Shown: positions 1 through 12,500 of the stretch, piece by piece
Numbering within the stretch: the first letter of the stretch is position 1
Layout: each line of letters begins with the position of its first letter
NCBI GenBank assembly: GCA_964036275.1
Contig: OZ038439.1
Location: 17,592,330-17,656,329 of the forward strand
Reading direction: 5' to 3'
DNA length: 64,000 nt
DNA from: Litoditis marina
Taxonomy: Eukaryota > Nematoda > Chromadorea > Rhabditida > Rhabditidae
Made by a program: the position numbers and the translations under genes
The notes under the pieces: model-generated
Told to the model about the DNA's origin: nothing
What the model saw: the letters and a program-made list of their open reading frames with translations, nothing else
Database searches by the model: none

Positions 1-489
1 CCCGCTTAAAATTGGCACGTATCACTTGAAAAGGAGACGTACCGTCAATTCGTTCCGTTTCCTCATTTCTCAAAGCTGCTCTTGGGTCACGTGATGCTAT
101 TCGCGAAGTGAAAACAGATTTTGAGAAACTTCAATCCCAGATTTCCTAGTTTTCTAGACGATAGTCAATTGTTGTTTCTAGCTAACTCGCATTTTCTACG
201 GTCTTTTCACACCTATTTTGATTGCTATTGACAACTCGGTTTTGTAGTCTGAATCTGTTCAATAATTTTGTAGTTTGACCCCGCGACCGTATTGTAAGAT
301 GATTGTGCGTTTAACACACAACCGTTAGGGACTCGTTTAGCATCTTTTGACATTTTATCACAATGTTTACTTTGTTATAACTATAACTTATGCGCAATAA
401 ATATTTATCACTATTAACGGATAAGGTGATGTTCTCTCTCCTGCTTTTCTCTATCTTTCTCTATCTCTTTCTTCTCTCTCTCTTCTCTC

Positions 490-537
<48 letters not shown>

Positions 538-2920
538 CACAATTCAATGTATAACCCTGAACGTGACCACAATTTCCCCCATTAAAAGGTCGACGATTGA
601 TTGTGGTTGCCTTATTCAGCCTTACCACCCAGATAAATTGTTTGTCTTGCAATTATTCGTGTTTTTATTTTTCACTATTCAATCGTTTATCCAATCAAAA
701 CTCTTGTGAAATGGGATTATTGTCACATTTTCCCACACATTTTATGTTCTTAGTAACTAGTTTATGCTATATACCTTGTTTCACTCATCGCTCGTAACGT
801 ACAGTATGCAGTTAACCTTTCTGTAAATCTTTCCATATATATTATATATATGAGCTATATTTTGATGGGGAGTAGTCGCCGTATTTTCAACTAGAAAAAT
901 AAAAACAAAATTAGAAAGAATTCGTGAAACGTGAGCAAACACTAGCAATTGTTCTTTCTACAATTCGCACGTTACAGAAATTCTGATGAGTTTCCCTAGT
1001 TTCGCGTGGCTTTTCTTTTTATTCTCTCATTTTAGTGGTGGAAGTAGACATTTCTTGTGTTATAATAGGGCTCGTATACCTCCCTCTTAATTGCACTTCT
1101 AACAGGTTTTCGAGGGGCCAGATCACGCTGGTTCTCACTCAATTCGTCGGTCAAGTTTTGGATATCTGTGACTTACTTACGGAAACGACAGATAAGATCT
1201 CATCGTACTCTTAAAATTACTAGCAAACTTAAATACCATCCTTGTAATTTTTTGGTCCTTGTAATTTTTTGTGACTTTTACGCCGTGAATTGAATAGTCT
1301 GTTCTTGGCAATCTAACCAGGAATCGTCTACTTTGTCATTGCACATTTATGAGTTCTGCTATGTTTAACCCGTGTCACGTGACTGTTCAATTGACTAACG
1401 GTATAATCCCTCACTCCTACTAAGTACAAAGTTTTAAAAGAAATACCTAAACACAAACAATTGTGACAATGTTAAGTTAACTACTACACAACTGGAAAAG
1501 GTCATAGAAAACACAGTGATACTTACACGTTCTTCTCAACCTATTTGATTGATCTTTCGTTCTTGGCATTTACTTTTCTCGGCCGTCTGTACTACTCCGT
1601 ATTTTGTTACAATGTCCCGGTATCGTTCCATCTATCCATCAGCCCCCCTTCCTTCATGAAACATTTGCCTGTTTTTGCCCCCTGCCATCTAGATTTCCAC
1701 ATTGTTTTTCACGTGAACCGGTCGAATGTTCTGGTTTTTCAGTCATAGACATGGTTCATTCTACCTATACATACTTGTTGCCTGTAACATTATACAATAT
1801 TATTTCCTTATGTATTTTTCTCACAAATCTTGATTATTTTCAAAATGTTGTATTTTCTTACAAGTAACTATTAATGTGATACATTTGCATCAACTTTCAT
1901 ACGTGAAGCACTCGACTTAAATACTTGACTCTCACAAGTTGAAGTTGTTTAGGTATAAAATTCAAAGTTTGCCCTAAAATTTTCCCGGGAGAACCATTAT
2001 TTGTGTATTTTTCAATTCAAATCTGAGAATTTGGTTGGAAAAACGATAGTCGAAAGAATTCTTTTTTCGTTTCCGATAAAACAAAGTTCACATACATATT
2101 TAAAGTGCTTGTTAGAAAGTACAGTTGAGAGTTTCTGATAGTGATTACGAGTTATCTAAAAAGGGTGAAACGCGGTCAAGTGTTGCCATTTTGTTACAAC
2201 GTAACCAGTTAGGCGTCAGACGAATGTTCTTTATATCTACTTCGTAGTTCGCAATGAAATACGTGATAATAAGTACTACGAAAACACTATTTAAACAAAA
2301 TAAGTGGAATGTTTCATGTACACTACTAGTGAAATCTACAGTTACGTGATGGAAATGAAACATATCAACTTTCGTGAGCGTGTGATGGAATATTTACGCC
2401 ACTTCACCAACACCTTCAACTTCATTTTAGTACTAAATGGCTCTTCAATAGAACATGTACACTTATTTTGTTCCGTATTTCACTTATTGTTTCCTTTACG
2501 AGTTTTTCTCGACAATATAAGTTCGGTGTCTTCTAACTTCCTTTCTTCATACGCCCAGCGATGTTGCGATATAACCAGCCTGGCGTAGCAATCTTTGTAT
2601 TTCTCACAGTAATAGGAAACGGCCACTATTCCAGCCGCGTGGTACTCTATCAACAGACAGAAATCATAGAATTCTCATTATCAACCGTAAATGGTAACTC
2701 GTGATCAAAAAAAGTTGTTTTGAGAAGTACCGGCTTTCACGTTACATGGTCTTATGCTTATCTTATGTGTTTGTAGTTTGATCTCTTCTTAAGTTGTAAT
2801 TCACCATCTCGGCTTTGTATTAGGTTGTCAAAGAGTATTTTACTCTTGTTGATTTGAACTCTCATGAGAACTTCTCATGAGGTTAAAGTGTTTCTCTCTT
2901 GACAATCAATCTATTTTCAG
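1..2920. other. Upstream non-coding region, no gene recognised
   Basis: Both strands hold only short, low-complexity open frames with no recognisable domain and no convincing exon chain. The stretch contains a CT microsatellite near 430-540, an AT palindrome near 836-852 and one copy of the TTTGTAGTTTGA motif near 267-280. Its right end is the likely promoter and outron of the SEC14-like gene: a good splice acceptor ends at 2920, 13 bases before the start codon. Confidence 0.6.
431..538. repeat. CT-rich microsatellite
   Basis: A nearly pure run of CT and CTTT units, including an uninterrupted CT stretch. It creates spurious Arg/Glu-rich reading frames on the minus strand that are not genes. 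Confidence 0.9.
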
Positions 2921-2936
2921 AAAACAGAGAAAAATG
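2912..2936 (+). promoter_or_regulatory. Likely trans-splice acceptor and start codon of the SEC14-like gene
   Basis: The acceptor CTATTTTCAG ends at 2920 and is followed 13 bases later by ATG at 2934. No upstream exon is apparent, so the acceptor is best explained by spliced-leader addition or by a non-coding first exon further upstream. This is an inference; a cDNA 5' end would settle it. Confidence 0.5.
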
Positions 2937-5900
2937 CAGTTGATTGCCCCAGAACCGTTCTCCGATGAGATTATGGAGAAGGCAAAACATATGAGGTGAC
3001 TAGTTTCCTACCTCTCTTTCTCTTACTATCTCTCTCCTCTCCTTCCCTCTCTCTCTCTCTCTCTCCTCTACTTCCCTCTCTCTCTCTCCCTCCTTCTCTT
3101 TCTTTCTATCTCTCCTCTCTCTACTTCTTCTATATCCTCCGACATTTTCTTTCCCTCCGCTACCAGTTTCCTCAATCATCTTCTCACCTTTCCCTCATCG
3201 AATGTAGTTCTCGGGTCAATATCCGTTTTCTCAGTGGTGGTCCGGTTTTTTTCTAGTTTCAGACCGAAATACAATCTTGAATAGAACATGAAACACTAGG
3301 TTTTTAGTTTGAGACGGAAATACAATTTGAAAATATAGGAACCTATATAATATAGGAATATAGGAATAAAGGAAATATAGGAATACAGGAAGGAAAGAAA
3401 ATATAGGAATAAGAAAGAAAACCCTACAACTTTATGAACACATAGAAGCTAAATTCAAGTATCATAGACATAGACAATCTTGAATCATAGACATAGACAA
3501 TCTTGAATCATAGACATAGACAATCTTGAATAGAGTATGAAACACTAGGTTTTTAGTTTGAGACGGAAATACAATTTGAAAATATAGGACACCCTACAAC
3601 TTTATGAACACATAGAAGCTGAATTCAAGTATCATAGACCAATGTTCTATCGAATGAACGAAAATCAGTGACTAAAATAAAAGCTCAGAGCAATAGAAAA
3701 TGAAATACGTTAAATTGTTAGTAAGAATACATAGAAGCACGGTTCGCCTCAACCCGATTCGGCTTGTTTTTTGATTATTTTATTCAGAAAGTTGCAAATG
3801 ACTTGTTTCAGGACAACACTGGATATTCCCCATGTATTAGACTCGCCCTTCTTTGTCGCCCGGTTTCTGAAGGCAAATGATGGAGACGAGAAGATAGGTT
3901 GGTAGCAAGGATTATTCAAGAACTGTGGTATTTATATCTTTTAATAAGTCTGTATCGAAACTCAAATGTAATGTTTAAACTCGTCAAGATAAAACTTATC
4001 ATGTCGTCGAGCCGTAGAAATTTACCGTAATCCAAGAAGTTCTTAAAGACTGATTTACAGGGAAACGAGATTTTTCAAAAGAGGAGTTTGGCAGCTTTTA
4101 GCAATAAGAATAGAGAACCGGCTACAAATTATTTTTTTTAACATCTTAACATCGCTAAAAAGGGTCTAGAAGCTTTGAGTTCATACTGTGAATGTCTACA
4201 TCATTGGTAAAATCAACTATAGCCAAGCATGCTTCTAGCACTCCAAAATTTTAAAGAAGTCCAGAGCACTATCTATTCAAATACCGGCCAAGTCGCCTTT
4301 TAGCGAGTTTTACCATACGCAAGAAAAACCTAATTTCAGCTCGAGAACGTATCGATGAGTATCTGATCCACAGAAGATGCTTGGGATATGGGGAGTTCGA
4401 CCAGATGGGAATATTCACAGAGTGTCCCATTGGAAAGGAGACTTTTGAGGTTGGTGGGCAATTAGCAAAGTAACTATTTTTGAAATAACACTTTTTTCAA
4501 GTATACACGAACATTGATCTTACTAGCGATTTCTTTGACTTGACCAACACAATTTTTTAACACATAACTTCACGAGGTGTATGCTTACTAGCAGGAACAT
4601 ACCCACCTCAAGTTCCGATAGCTTGGAAAAGTTTTTTGTGAAATGTTTCTTTTTTCAGCGTTTCAACATTTCGTTGGTTGAGAAGAGAGTTCGCTCGAAG
4701 AATGTTCATGTGTTCATTCAGAAAATGCAGGACACGGATTTGAAAGAGGCTCGTAGTTTGTAGTTTGTTTACTTCTCCACCAAACTCAGCCAGAGAGAGC
4801 GTTAGTTTCCGGCAAAGCAGGTAGACACGAGAACATAATGGTTTGTTTAGCCAAGTTCGTAGTTTGATCCCGATATGTGCTGGACACCAGAAATTAACCG
4901 GAAGTTCATGGTTGTCGACTCGTAAAGTGACTCTTTCAAACTTCGAATGCTTAATCAATCAAAATATAATCGAGAAAAAATTATCGATTTATTTGTAGAT
5001 CATGAAAGTGATCCCTCTCTCTAACGTCATCCACTCCTACTTCCTCCTGCAAGAAGTTTTCGGAAGAGTTGTGGCTGCCACCGAAAAAGAAACAGGTATG
5101 TAATATTTAGAATAATATTGAAATGTTGATCCAAAAATACTGCAATTTTTGTTCTGCTGTGAATATTGACACCTTTTAAATTAAGCTATTTCTCATCAGC
5201 CCAACCCAGACAGCTACGGGTCGTGCACATATCCTGGACCTGCATTTATCTTTCCTGTTCATCTTTTCTTTTCTTTGAATCAACACCACCGATACTTCCT
5301 AGCTATAGAAGTGTCTGTCAAATAACGGGTTGATAAATTACTATTATTAGAAGCTGGAGCCTATAACGATAAACTCTGAATACAGTTCCATCTAAAAAAA
5401 AAGAATGAGCCAACTCCCAGCGCCCTCTTGACGCCATCAACACCTTCACACAACACTCAGTGATACGGGAGAAAAATAAAGCTTGTATTGTATTGTAAGT
5501 GTAACCGTCTCACCCCCCTAATGCTTGGACCAAATGTATTCGAGGATTCTATTATACTTTCATTGCGTTTCCAGACTCTCCCTCCTCTGTAGTTTGTATT
5601 TTGGACCTGTCCGGCTTCAATTTATCCGATTTCCTGAACCCCCTCTCCGCCCCGGTGAAACTGGCCCGCATTGTCGTCAAAGTTTGGGCCGACTACTTCA
5701 GTGAAAATGTAAGTTGTACTTCTTCCACAACTTCAAACTATGTGCTTCTCATATAGGGTTTCCTTCAGTCATTTATCCGTTTCATGTCAATTACTATGCT
5801 CATTCGACTGTGGTGAATATGGATAAAAGTTGGAAAATAGTAGAAAAAACAGAATGTTCACTGGAAAGTTGTAAGTTAATATACTCAATACTTAAAATAT

Positions 5901-8138
5901 GCACTTTTCAGATGTGCAAAATTCTGATCATCAATCCTCCCGGAATCCTCTCAATGATGTGGAAGGTGTGTAGAAAACGTTGTTACAATGGAAATTCGGT
6001 ATTGGAAAGGTCGATATCGAATTTGCTAAAAGTTATTTCAGATAACAGGCTGGAAACTGTATTCGACCAAAGTTTCATATATGGATAAAAGGGGTGAATG
6101 TAAATGATTTACAGTCACACACGGACCTTTATAGAACCATTCTAGAATCCATAGTTCATTCAAACCTGGAGCTACCCAGTCGCAAGCAATTATGTAAGAC
6201 AATAAGTAGTGTTTGATTTCACAAAATAACTCATATTTTTAGATCACCAAATTCATAATGGACGCTCGAACACTGTCGCGAATCTCGTTCCTCAACGAAA
6301 TTTCCGAGTTGAAGTCCTACTTGGAACCACATGTGGGTAAAAGAATATAACTCGGCAAGAAAAGAACCTGCTGCCTGCTGGCGATCAGCTGGAAAATGTT
6401 ATCGAAAACATTCTCAATGAATTATGAATAAGACTCAATCGGAGCGGGCTTGTAAAATATGTTGTATTCTGTTCTCAAAAGAATGAGGGCGTGGTACGCT
6501 CGTTCTGGTGCCAGGTAAGCATGGAACAATTTGCCCTAATTTGCCCTAACAAAAGCGTTAACATGACGGTGAATGAGACCGCATAGAAGCTAAGATAGTC
6601 TACGTCTTCCTGACCTCCAGACACGTCCACACTCCCTCGTCACAACTGGCTGGTGGACTGAGACCCAATAATTTATCATTTGACCCTCAACCAGATATTT
6701 GTTCCAGGCGATTCCCGAGGAATACGGTGGATCGTGGCGGGACGAGAGTGGCTACGCCGATCCCCCCGAAGGATGTTGTAGACAGCCGAAACAAGTGACC
6801 AGCTGCGAATACAAAGGGGTAAGCAGACGGTAGATCACAATACAGAAAATCGATATAGGGTTCAATCTTCCCATAGCAAGCTTTTACAGTGTATGTATGT
6901 TGCAATATCTCGATATGTTGATGTTCGTAGCTTCATGCCGTTGCTTTTCGAACAAGCTCTGTAGCCAATAATTATAAACTCTGTAGCCAATAATTATAAT
7001 AGGAGTACAGCCCGTGAAGTTCTAGACTTCTAAAAACAACCTCTTTTTTTAAATTTATTGCAAGTCAATTTTGTTGTACTAGTAAAACCCAAAGACTTAT
7101 GCCGTACCGTTGAATTTAAGCGGAGATCAAACTAGAAACTACAAACACATTGAACTGACGAATCTTGTGTGTTCTTTTTCGTGTATTGCGTTGCGTTCAA
7201 GTTCGGTATTTCAGGCAGACGACATTTGGATCGACAACGGTCTTCTGAAGGCGCCGCCCACGAAGACGTTGACAGTGAAGGCACATCAGAAAGCGGAGAT
7301 AGTAAGGTAACACTGCAATTACTCGGCAACTGGTTTTCTCTTAGGAATTGGGTCGGTCTTGCACCGCCAATACCGGTACTTGTGCCAGAAAAGAGTGGTA
7401 CTACCGCCATGACACTCTGGCGCAACTGCCGCGTCTCTCGCTCTGGGCACAATCTCGCTCGGTTTGTATTACAGATGTTTGTATGAAGATAGAAATAGCG
7501 TAGGTTTGAAGGAACGCAGGTGGGGATTAGACCGTTGGAAATCAACGCCAAGTTATCAGGATTCGCCAACATCCACATCAAACTCAAATTAACCTACTGT
7601 AAAACTTATGTACATACATATGTAAACTAATACTTCATTTTCAGGAAAACCGCCTCTGCCGGTGTTCTCATCTGGAGTTTCACAACCGGCGGTGACGTCA
7701 CATTTGAGATACTACGCATCGAGGGAGGAAAGGAGGTCCACGTCTGGCCGAAAATCAATATCACATCACTCAAGGTACATCTAATTTCAATTTCTGAGCC
7801 CAAATGCAGAAGTATTCCATGGAAAATCAAATTATGTATCTCGTTGAAATTGCGCTATTTCTTTTCTCTTAGCCTCAGTACCTTCATGCATACTTTGGTT
7901 TAGCCTTCTTTCGAACCTTAAACTTTCGAATGATTCTGCTTTTCCACTAGACTTTCACCCTAATTCGAGTATTCTTCTGTATTCTCTCCACAATATGCCT
8001 AACTTTGTCGCTTTCCAGTTGCCAGAGTCGGGCGCCCTGGAGGTGTCTGAAGGGGAATACGTGATTCGGTTCAGCAATCCCGTCTCCTCCTGGTTCCCTG
8101 TTAAAGTGAACTGCGCCACCGAGATCAAATCAGAGTAA
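2934..8138 (+). CDS. SEC14-like CRAL-TRIO and GOLD domain protein
   Basis: Twelve exons: 2934-2995, 3812-3897, 4340-4449, 4659-4748, 4999-5095, 5575-5708, 5912-5965, 6243-6332, 6708-6818, 7215-7306, 7645-7774, 8019-8138. They join to 1176 nt (391 aa), close to the roughly 400 aa of SEC14L proteins. Residues 1-80 form a CRAL-TRIO-N helical region (FLKANDGDEK). Residues 90-250 are the CRAL-TRIO lipid pocket: ILDLSGFNLSDF is the core strand, and ILIINPPGILSMMWK and the ending IPEEYGG match the family. Residues 285-388 are a GOLD beta-sandwich (LIWSFTTGGDVTFEI ... YVIRFSNPVSSW). By family the protein should bind or transfer hydrophobic ligands such as phosphoinositides or tocopherol-like lipids at Golgi or endosomal membranes. 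There is no signal peptide or membrane segment. Exon 4 to exon 5 requires a GC donor. The 5' boundary and exon 4 end are the least certain parts. Confidence 0.9.
3008..3127. repeat. CT-rich microsatellite in SEC14-like intron 1
   Basis: CTCTCTCC-type imperfect repeats immediately after the exon 1 donor. Pyrimidines lie on the coding strand. Confidence 0.85.
3281..3640. repeat. Nested segmental duplication in SEC14-like intron 1
   Basis: A block of about 58 bases (AAACACTAGGTTTTTAGTTT... onward) occurs at 3281-3340 and again at 3528-3589. A second block (ACCCTACAACTTTATGAACA... onward) occurs at 3421-3470 and 3591-3640. Between them the unit CATAGACATAGACAATCTTG is present three times at about 3464-3530, and A-rich ATAGGAATA units fill 3340-3415. 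Confidence 0.85.
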
Positions 8139-8262
8139 CCGATTGGTTGACTCAAAAAGTACTCGTTTCATAATAACTTCAATGCTTAATTCAATCCGAG
8201 TAACCGATTGGTTAATAACTTTAGTGATTGATGAAATCCGATATCTGAGTAACCAATTGGTT
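8133..8262. repeat. GAGTAACCGATTGGTT repeat, three copies, first spans the stop codon
   Basis: Copies lie at 8133-8148, 8198-8213 and 8247-8262 (the last reads AACCAATTGGTT, a perfect palindrome). The TAA of the SEC14-like gene is inside the first copy. Confidence 0.8.
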
Positions 8263-9518
8263 GGGACCCAAATATGATCAAATCAGTATTTCCGAACTTT
8301 ATAATAAATTTCATGTTTAAACGGTATAACTAGGTACCCAAACTCTCTTGTGTTCAAGTCTACAAGAACACACATAACATTTTGTGAACTTTTAATCCTG
8401 ACGTAGTATGCCAGAAACCCGAATGTAAAATAGTATATAGATCTAGAACAGAATGGTATGATTACTCATATTTTCACTACGAATGCCTGTATAAAGCATA
8501 ATATTGTCATTTTTAGGTCGGTAAATTTGTAATTTTCCTGTTTTCCCATAACAAAACACGTTTTATCAACAAGTCTTCATTTTTCTACCTTACAATATAA
8601 CAAAACCTCTTGCGAAGGAAAGTGAATTGTGTTGCGTGTGATGACATAGAAGGGACAAGCCTATCGTACATCCACACATATAATATGCCGCCTAACAGCC
8701 TACTCAACAACAAAGTACAAGATAGCCCGCCTATCGCGGGAAAGTGAGGGGAACCGGCACGGTCCCGGCTAGCTACTAGTAAATGCTTCTGCCTATTCGG
8801 AAGGCCTTGGGGCACTTCGTCACACTACATACACACAGACACGGTCTATCTAATACTACACATCTGATAATACTGCTACAGTATACTTGGGAGGACGGGG
8901 GAGCTATGTATATAGAGGAGTCGCCGGTACGGGAGCGAGTTAGATGCGCAGGTTAGCACCACCCACTCTACCCACGAGCCAGTCGTCCGGCGCCTACTTG
9001 GCAACGCCACCAACCTTACCACCAACTTCTCGTGACGTCACTTTTCCAGATGACGTCATAGGTTGGGGGCGGAGCCAAGCAGGATGAGAAAAACTAAGGT
9101 AGGCCACGGTAATAAGAATACAATGTATTTCAAGATATGTAAATAAACAAACAAACAGCCCTCATGATATAGTAATAATAATGTAAAAATAGACGAAGAA
9201 AAGATGTATAGGATGGAGTGAAACAGGTAAACAGAACGAGGAAGAACAACAAACTACAGTTATACAGACAACGAGTATGGACGCGAGCCATACTCAAATA
9301 CTTCGATAAAACTAGACCCAGAATAGTGTGAACAAACTACAAAATATGGAATGGTCCCGATAGAAAGGCGCTAGACACACAGAGGATCTCCTAATATACC
9401 GTATGTACATTTGTGTCACGACAGAGAAAGAGAGGGGGAAATCAGAGCTAACAACTAGCAACTACGGGGGCGGATTCGATCGATAGATGGTATTGATCGG
9501 GAATAATCGATATATCGA
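8139..9518. other. Convergent intergenic region, 3' UTRs
   Basis: The SEC14-like gene (+) and the duplicated-motif gene (-) converge here. The interval from about 8600 to 9518 is more GC-rich and is probably the long 3' UTR of the minus-strand gene. No coding exon is recognised on either strand. Two TGACGTCA-type palindromes, CGTGACGTCACTT and ATGACGTCATAGG, lie near 9031-9060 and resemble CRE sites. Confidence 0.55.
8303..8308 (+). terminator. Candidate poly(A) signal of the SEC14-like gene
   Basis: AATAAA occurs 165 bases after the stop codon in an AT-rich context; it is the first canonical hexamer downstream. Confidence 0.5.
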
Positions 9519-12500
9519 TTACTTCTTGACGGGGGTCGGGTTGGCCCAGATGTTCTCGAGTCCCTTCAGGAGGAGTCCCATGGCGTCTTCCTCGGGAGAT
9601 TGGGACTGGATGGGTTCCTGGGGCTGGGACCAGCCGCCGCAGTGAATGGACCACGCGTCAGATGGGGTACGCGAGCAGGGACCGAGCACCTGAACAGGAG
9701 AATGTTATAATGAATATGACTAAGTAATTATATTATATGAATATAAATATACTAAGACATCGTGCTTGGTTCTTCCTCTAACTTTGAAAAATACGAAAAT
9801 AATGTGGTATACCTAATGATGCGTCATACTATCGCCGTAAAGCCTAGACCAGTAGACAACAGTGTTTGCCTGTGCAAGCTAAAGTTGCACTATTTACTAC
9901 TAAAACTACATTTGATGTCTAATACTTGATGAAGCGTACCTTGTGGGGGTCCATTCCGGAGAAAGACAGATCCCTGATGAAGTTGTCAGCGTTGAAGTCG
10001 GGCCTCATCTGGGCATTATTCCTTCCCTCCAGAGACTGCGGACGAGAGATGAACGGACCGTCAGTCGCCATCTGGAAGCCAGAGTCCAGACCGAACGGAT
10101 CCTGTAAAGAATATGGGATGGAATAGGTGGTAGTTTGGACTATTGAACATGAGAGCGTAAAACAATAATGGCACCAAATCTGAGTTACAGTTAGTCTTGC
10201 GGCTTTTATCATCGAAATTCGTCCATACCCACCCGAATAGTACAAACCAACCAGCACATAATGTCCGTATCTACCCTATGCCACAGTATCAAACTACAAC
10301 ACAGTAAGGTACAGAAGTCTTGACGAACCTGAGCAAGCGTCTCCTCGCTAACAGATGAGCTGGCGCTACTGTCGTTCACGCAGTTGCGCGGCATCTGACC
10401 GCGAGCCAACGCGGCCCCGTAGCTAGTCGGTTGCGGCATCATGGCCGAGCTGCGGGCCTGCTGCGGGACTGGTCTGGACGAGGCTGCGGCTGCCGGCTGG
10501 CGACGCTTCCAGCCGTCCACGGACGCCATCTCATAGAAGAAGCCGTCAGAGCTGGGGTCGTAGTACCTGAAGCAGAAGGATTCAGAATGACGACAACACA
10601 TACATTAACTATTCTAATCACATGAATCTTCTCATATAAACGTTTTCCCCAACGATCCAGACAAAAAGTCGTGACCAAAAAGAGAAATCTAGAGTCAAAA
10701 AGGCGCCTTTAAAGTTACTGACCATCAAACCGACTGACTGTAGAGAATCAAGCTTTTCATAATGTGTAGAATAGTAGAGGTTTTCGAAATGAAAAATAAA
10801 ATAAATCATCATTTTTATCTACTCACTTGATGGGCTGATTGAATAGTGCCGTCTGAAGAAGCATGGCCTGTGCTGCAGCTGCCTGTTGTTGCTGTTGTGA
10901 CGAGAGAGTGGAGGGCGCAGACGACGAGGGGATTTTCCCGTTGTTCGCAGCCAAGTGAGCCATTTCCTGCAAGATTGAACAGTAAAATACAACTCCAAGC
11001 TCGTTTCTGATCTACACGTTTAAATACCACATACAAAGTACGCGTATCGACTTTCCGCCCCGCATCAAGAGTTCACATTACAACACATTATGCTACTATC
11101 AAGATAACAAGTTATGATTATAAAATAGTATCTACTTGCATACAGATGTTTTACTAAGTAAACCGACCCCACTGAACTATGATGATCGTGGGAAAACGTG
11201 AAAGAAGGGGAGAGAATGAGCCAAAGTACAAGTCCATTAAGACGTGTCTGCGAGTCAAAATGAGGCAATAGGGAGAGTACATGTGCACTAGGCATATTAG
11301 AAAAAGAGGCAGAGACGACATATCAAGAACCAGGCTTCCTTCATCAAATCTCAGCTAAGACTAATGAGAAACAGGCGTTCTACGAAACGACAACTCAGAG
11401 AGTGACGAGGTAAAAAGCTGATAAATCTTCGTATATCCGCCCAAGTCCCCTGCAATCTGCAGAGAGGAGTAAAGATCAGAGTATATATTACGAATCAGCC
11501 AGGTACTAGAAATTCTAAGTTCATAACCTTTTTGAAGTCATGACTTTCCGGTAATTTTATGATCTACTAGCCTTCCAGATGAACATTCAGTTCGTTCTTT
11601 GGGTATTGTCGACTACAGTAACTAAGACTGTTCAAATAGCCATATTTACGAGTTCCTCTACATTATCACCTATTATCCATACCCTAAACCCCAACAAACA
11701 TGCTATTCTATATTATCTCACCCTGCCATACCCTTAAAGGTGATCTCGCACAGAGCATATCAGCTGATTGTGGGCGTGGCCTGCCAGCCCACTCGGTCAA
11801 CAAGTAAAACACGCGTGCGAGCACGTGATATAGATAGAAAAACAGAATACAAAATAGAACGCGCCTGCTCATGAGTCACTGTTGCTAATGATGTATGTGT
11901 GATTGCAATGAAATAAACAATCGAGAAGTTACACTAAATCACGCCATTCTAGGGTAATCAAGGGGAAGTCACGTAAAATACGAGTTTTTCAATAGGATTG
12001 CTTAAGAAGTGTTTGGTTATCCGAAAATCCCAAAACTGGTTAAACTACATTCCGAAAATTCCTAATCAAAAGTGAGAAATGTCCTTAATTCAAAAAACTG
12101 GTCCTCATTGGAGTCCTTGAAATGTGATCAGTTTATGATTCTAAGTAATACCCCAAATATCTTGTGATAGCTTGATAGCAAACGGGAAACCCTTTCGCAC
12201 TATGGTCAACAAACTGTTTTTTGATGCCTTTGCACAACTTTACAAATGTTATTGTTGTTGTCTCCAAAATAGCTGCTGCCCGGTGTTTAGCCGCTTTCCC
12301 GTTGTTTAGCGTGTTCCGTGTCCTATAAGGCAGCGTCAGCACCTAGCAATGGAACACGTGCCGGGGTGCCGCGAGGCAAAAACAACTGACATGAGACCAA
12401 ACAACGGGGGCGAGAGAGAGGGAGCACAAAGAGAGTTAGAGAAACAGAGGGCGGCTTGAGGGAATGGCGGGCTGGCGCCAACAACAACAACAACAACACT

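Noticed and set aside
4608..4958. 116-codon minus-strand frame
   Set aside because: It is antisense to SEC14-like exon 4 and its intron and has no recognisable features.
5714..6088. 124-codon plus-strand frame
   Set aside because: Runs through introns around SEC14-like exon 7 in a different frame; the exon frame matches the CRAL-TRIO family.
7132..7587. 151-codon minus-strand frame
   Set aside because: Shadow of SEC14-like exon 10 on the opposite strand.
10209..10601. Minus-strand frame starting upstream of the 10566 exon
   Set aside because: Only its 10566-10329 part is real; the rest is intron read-through.
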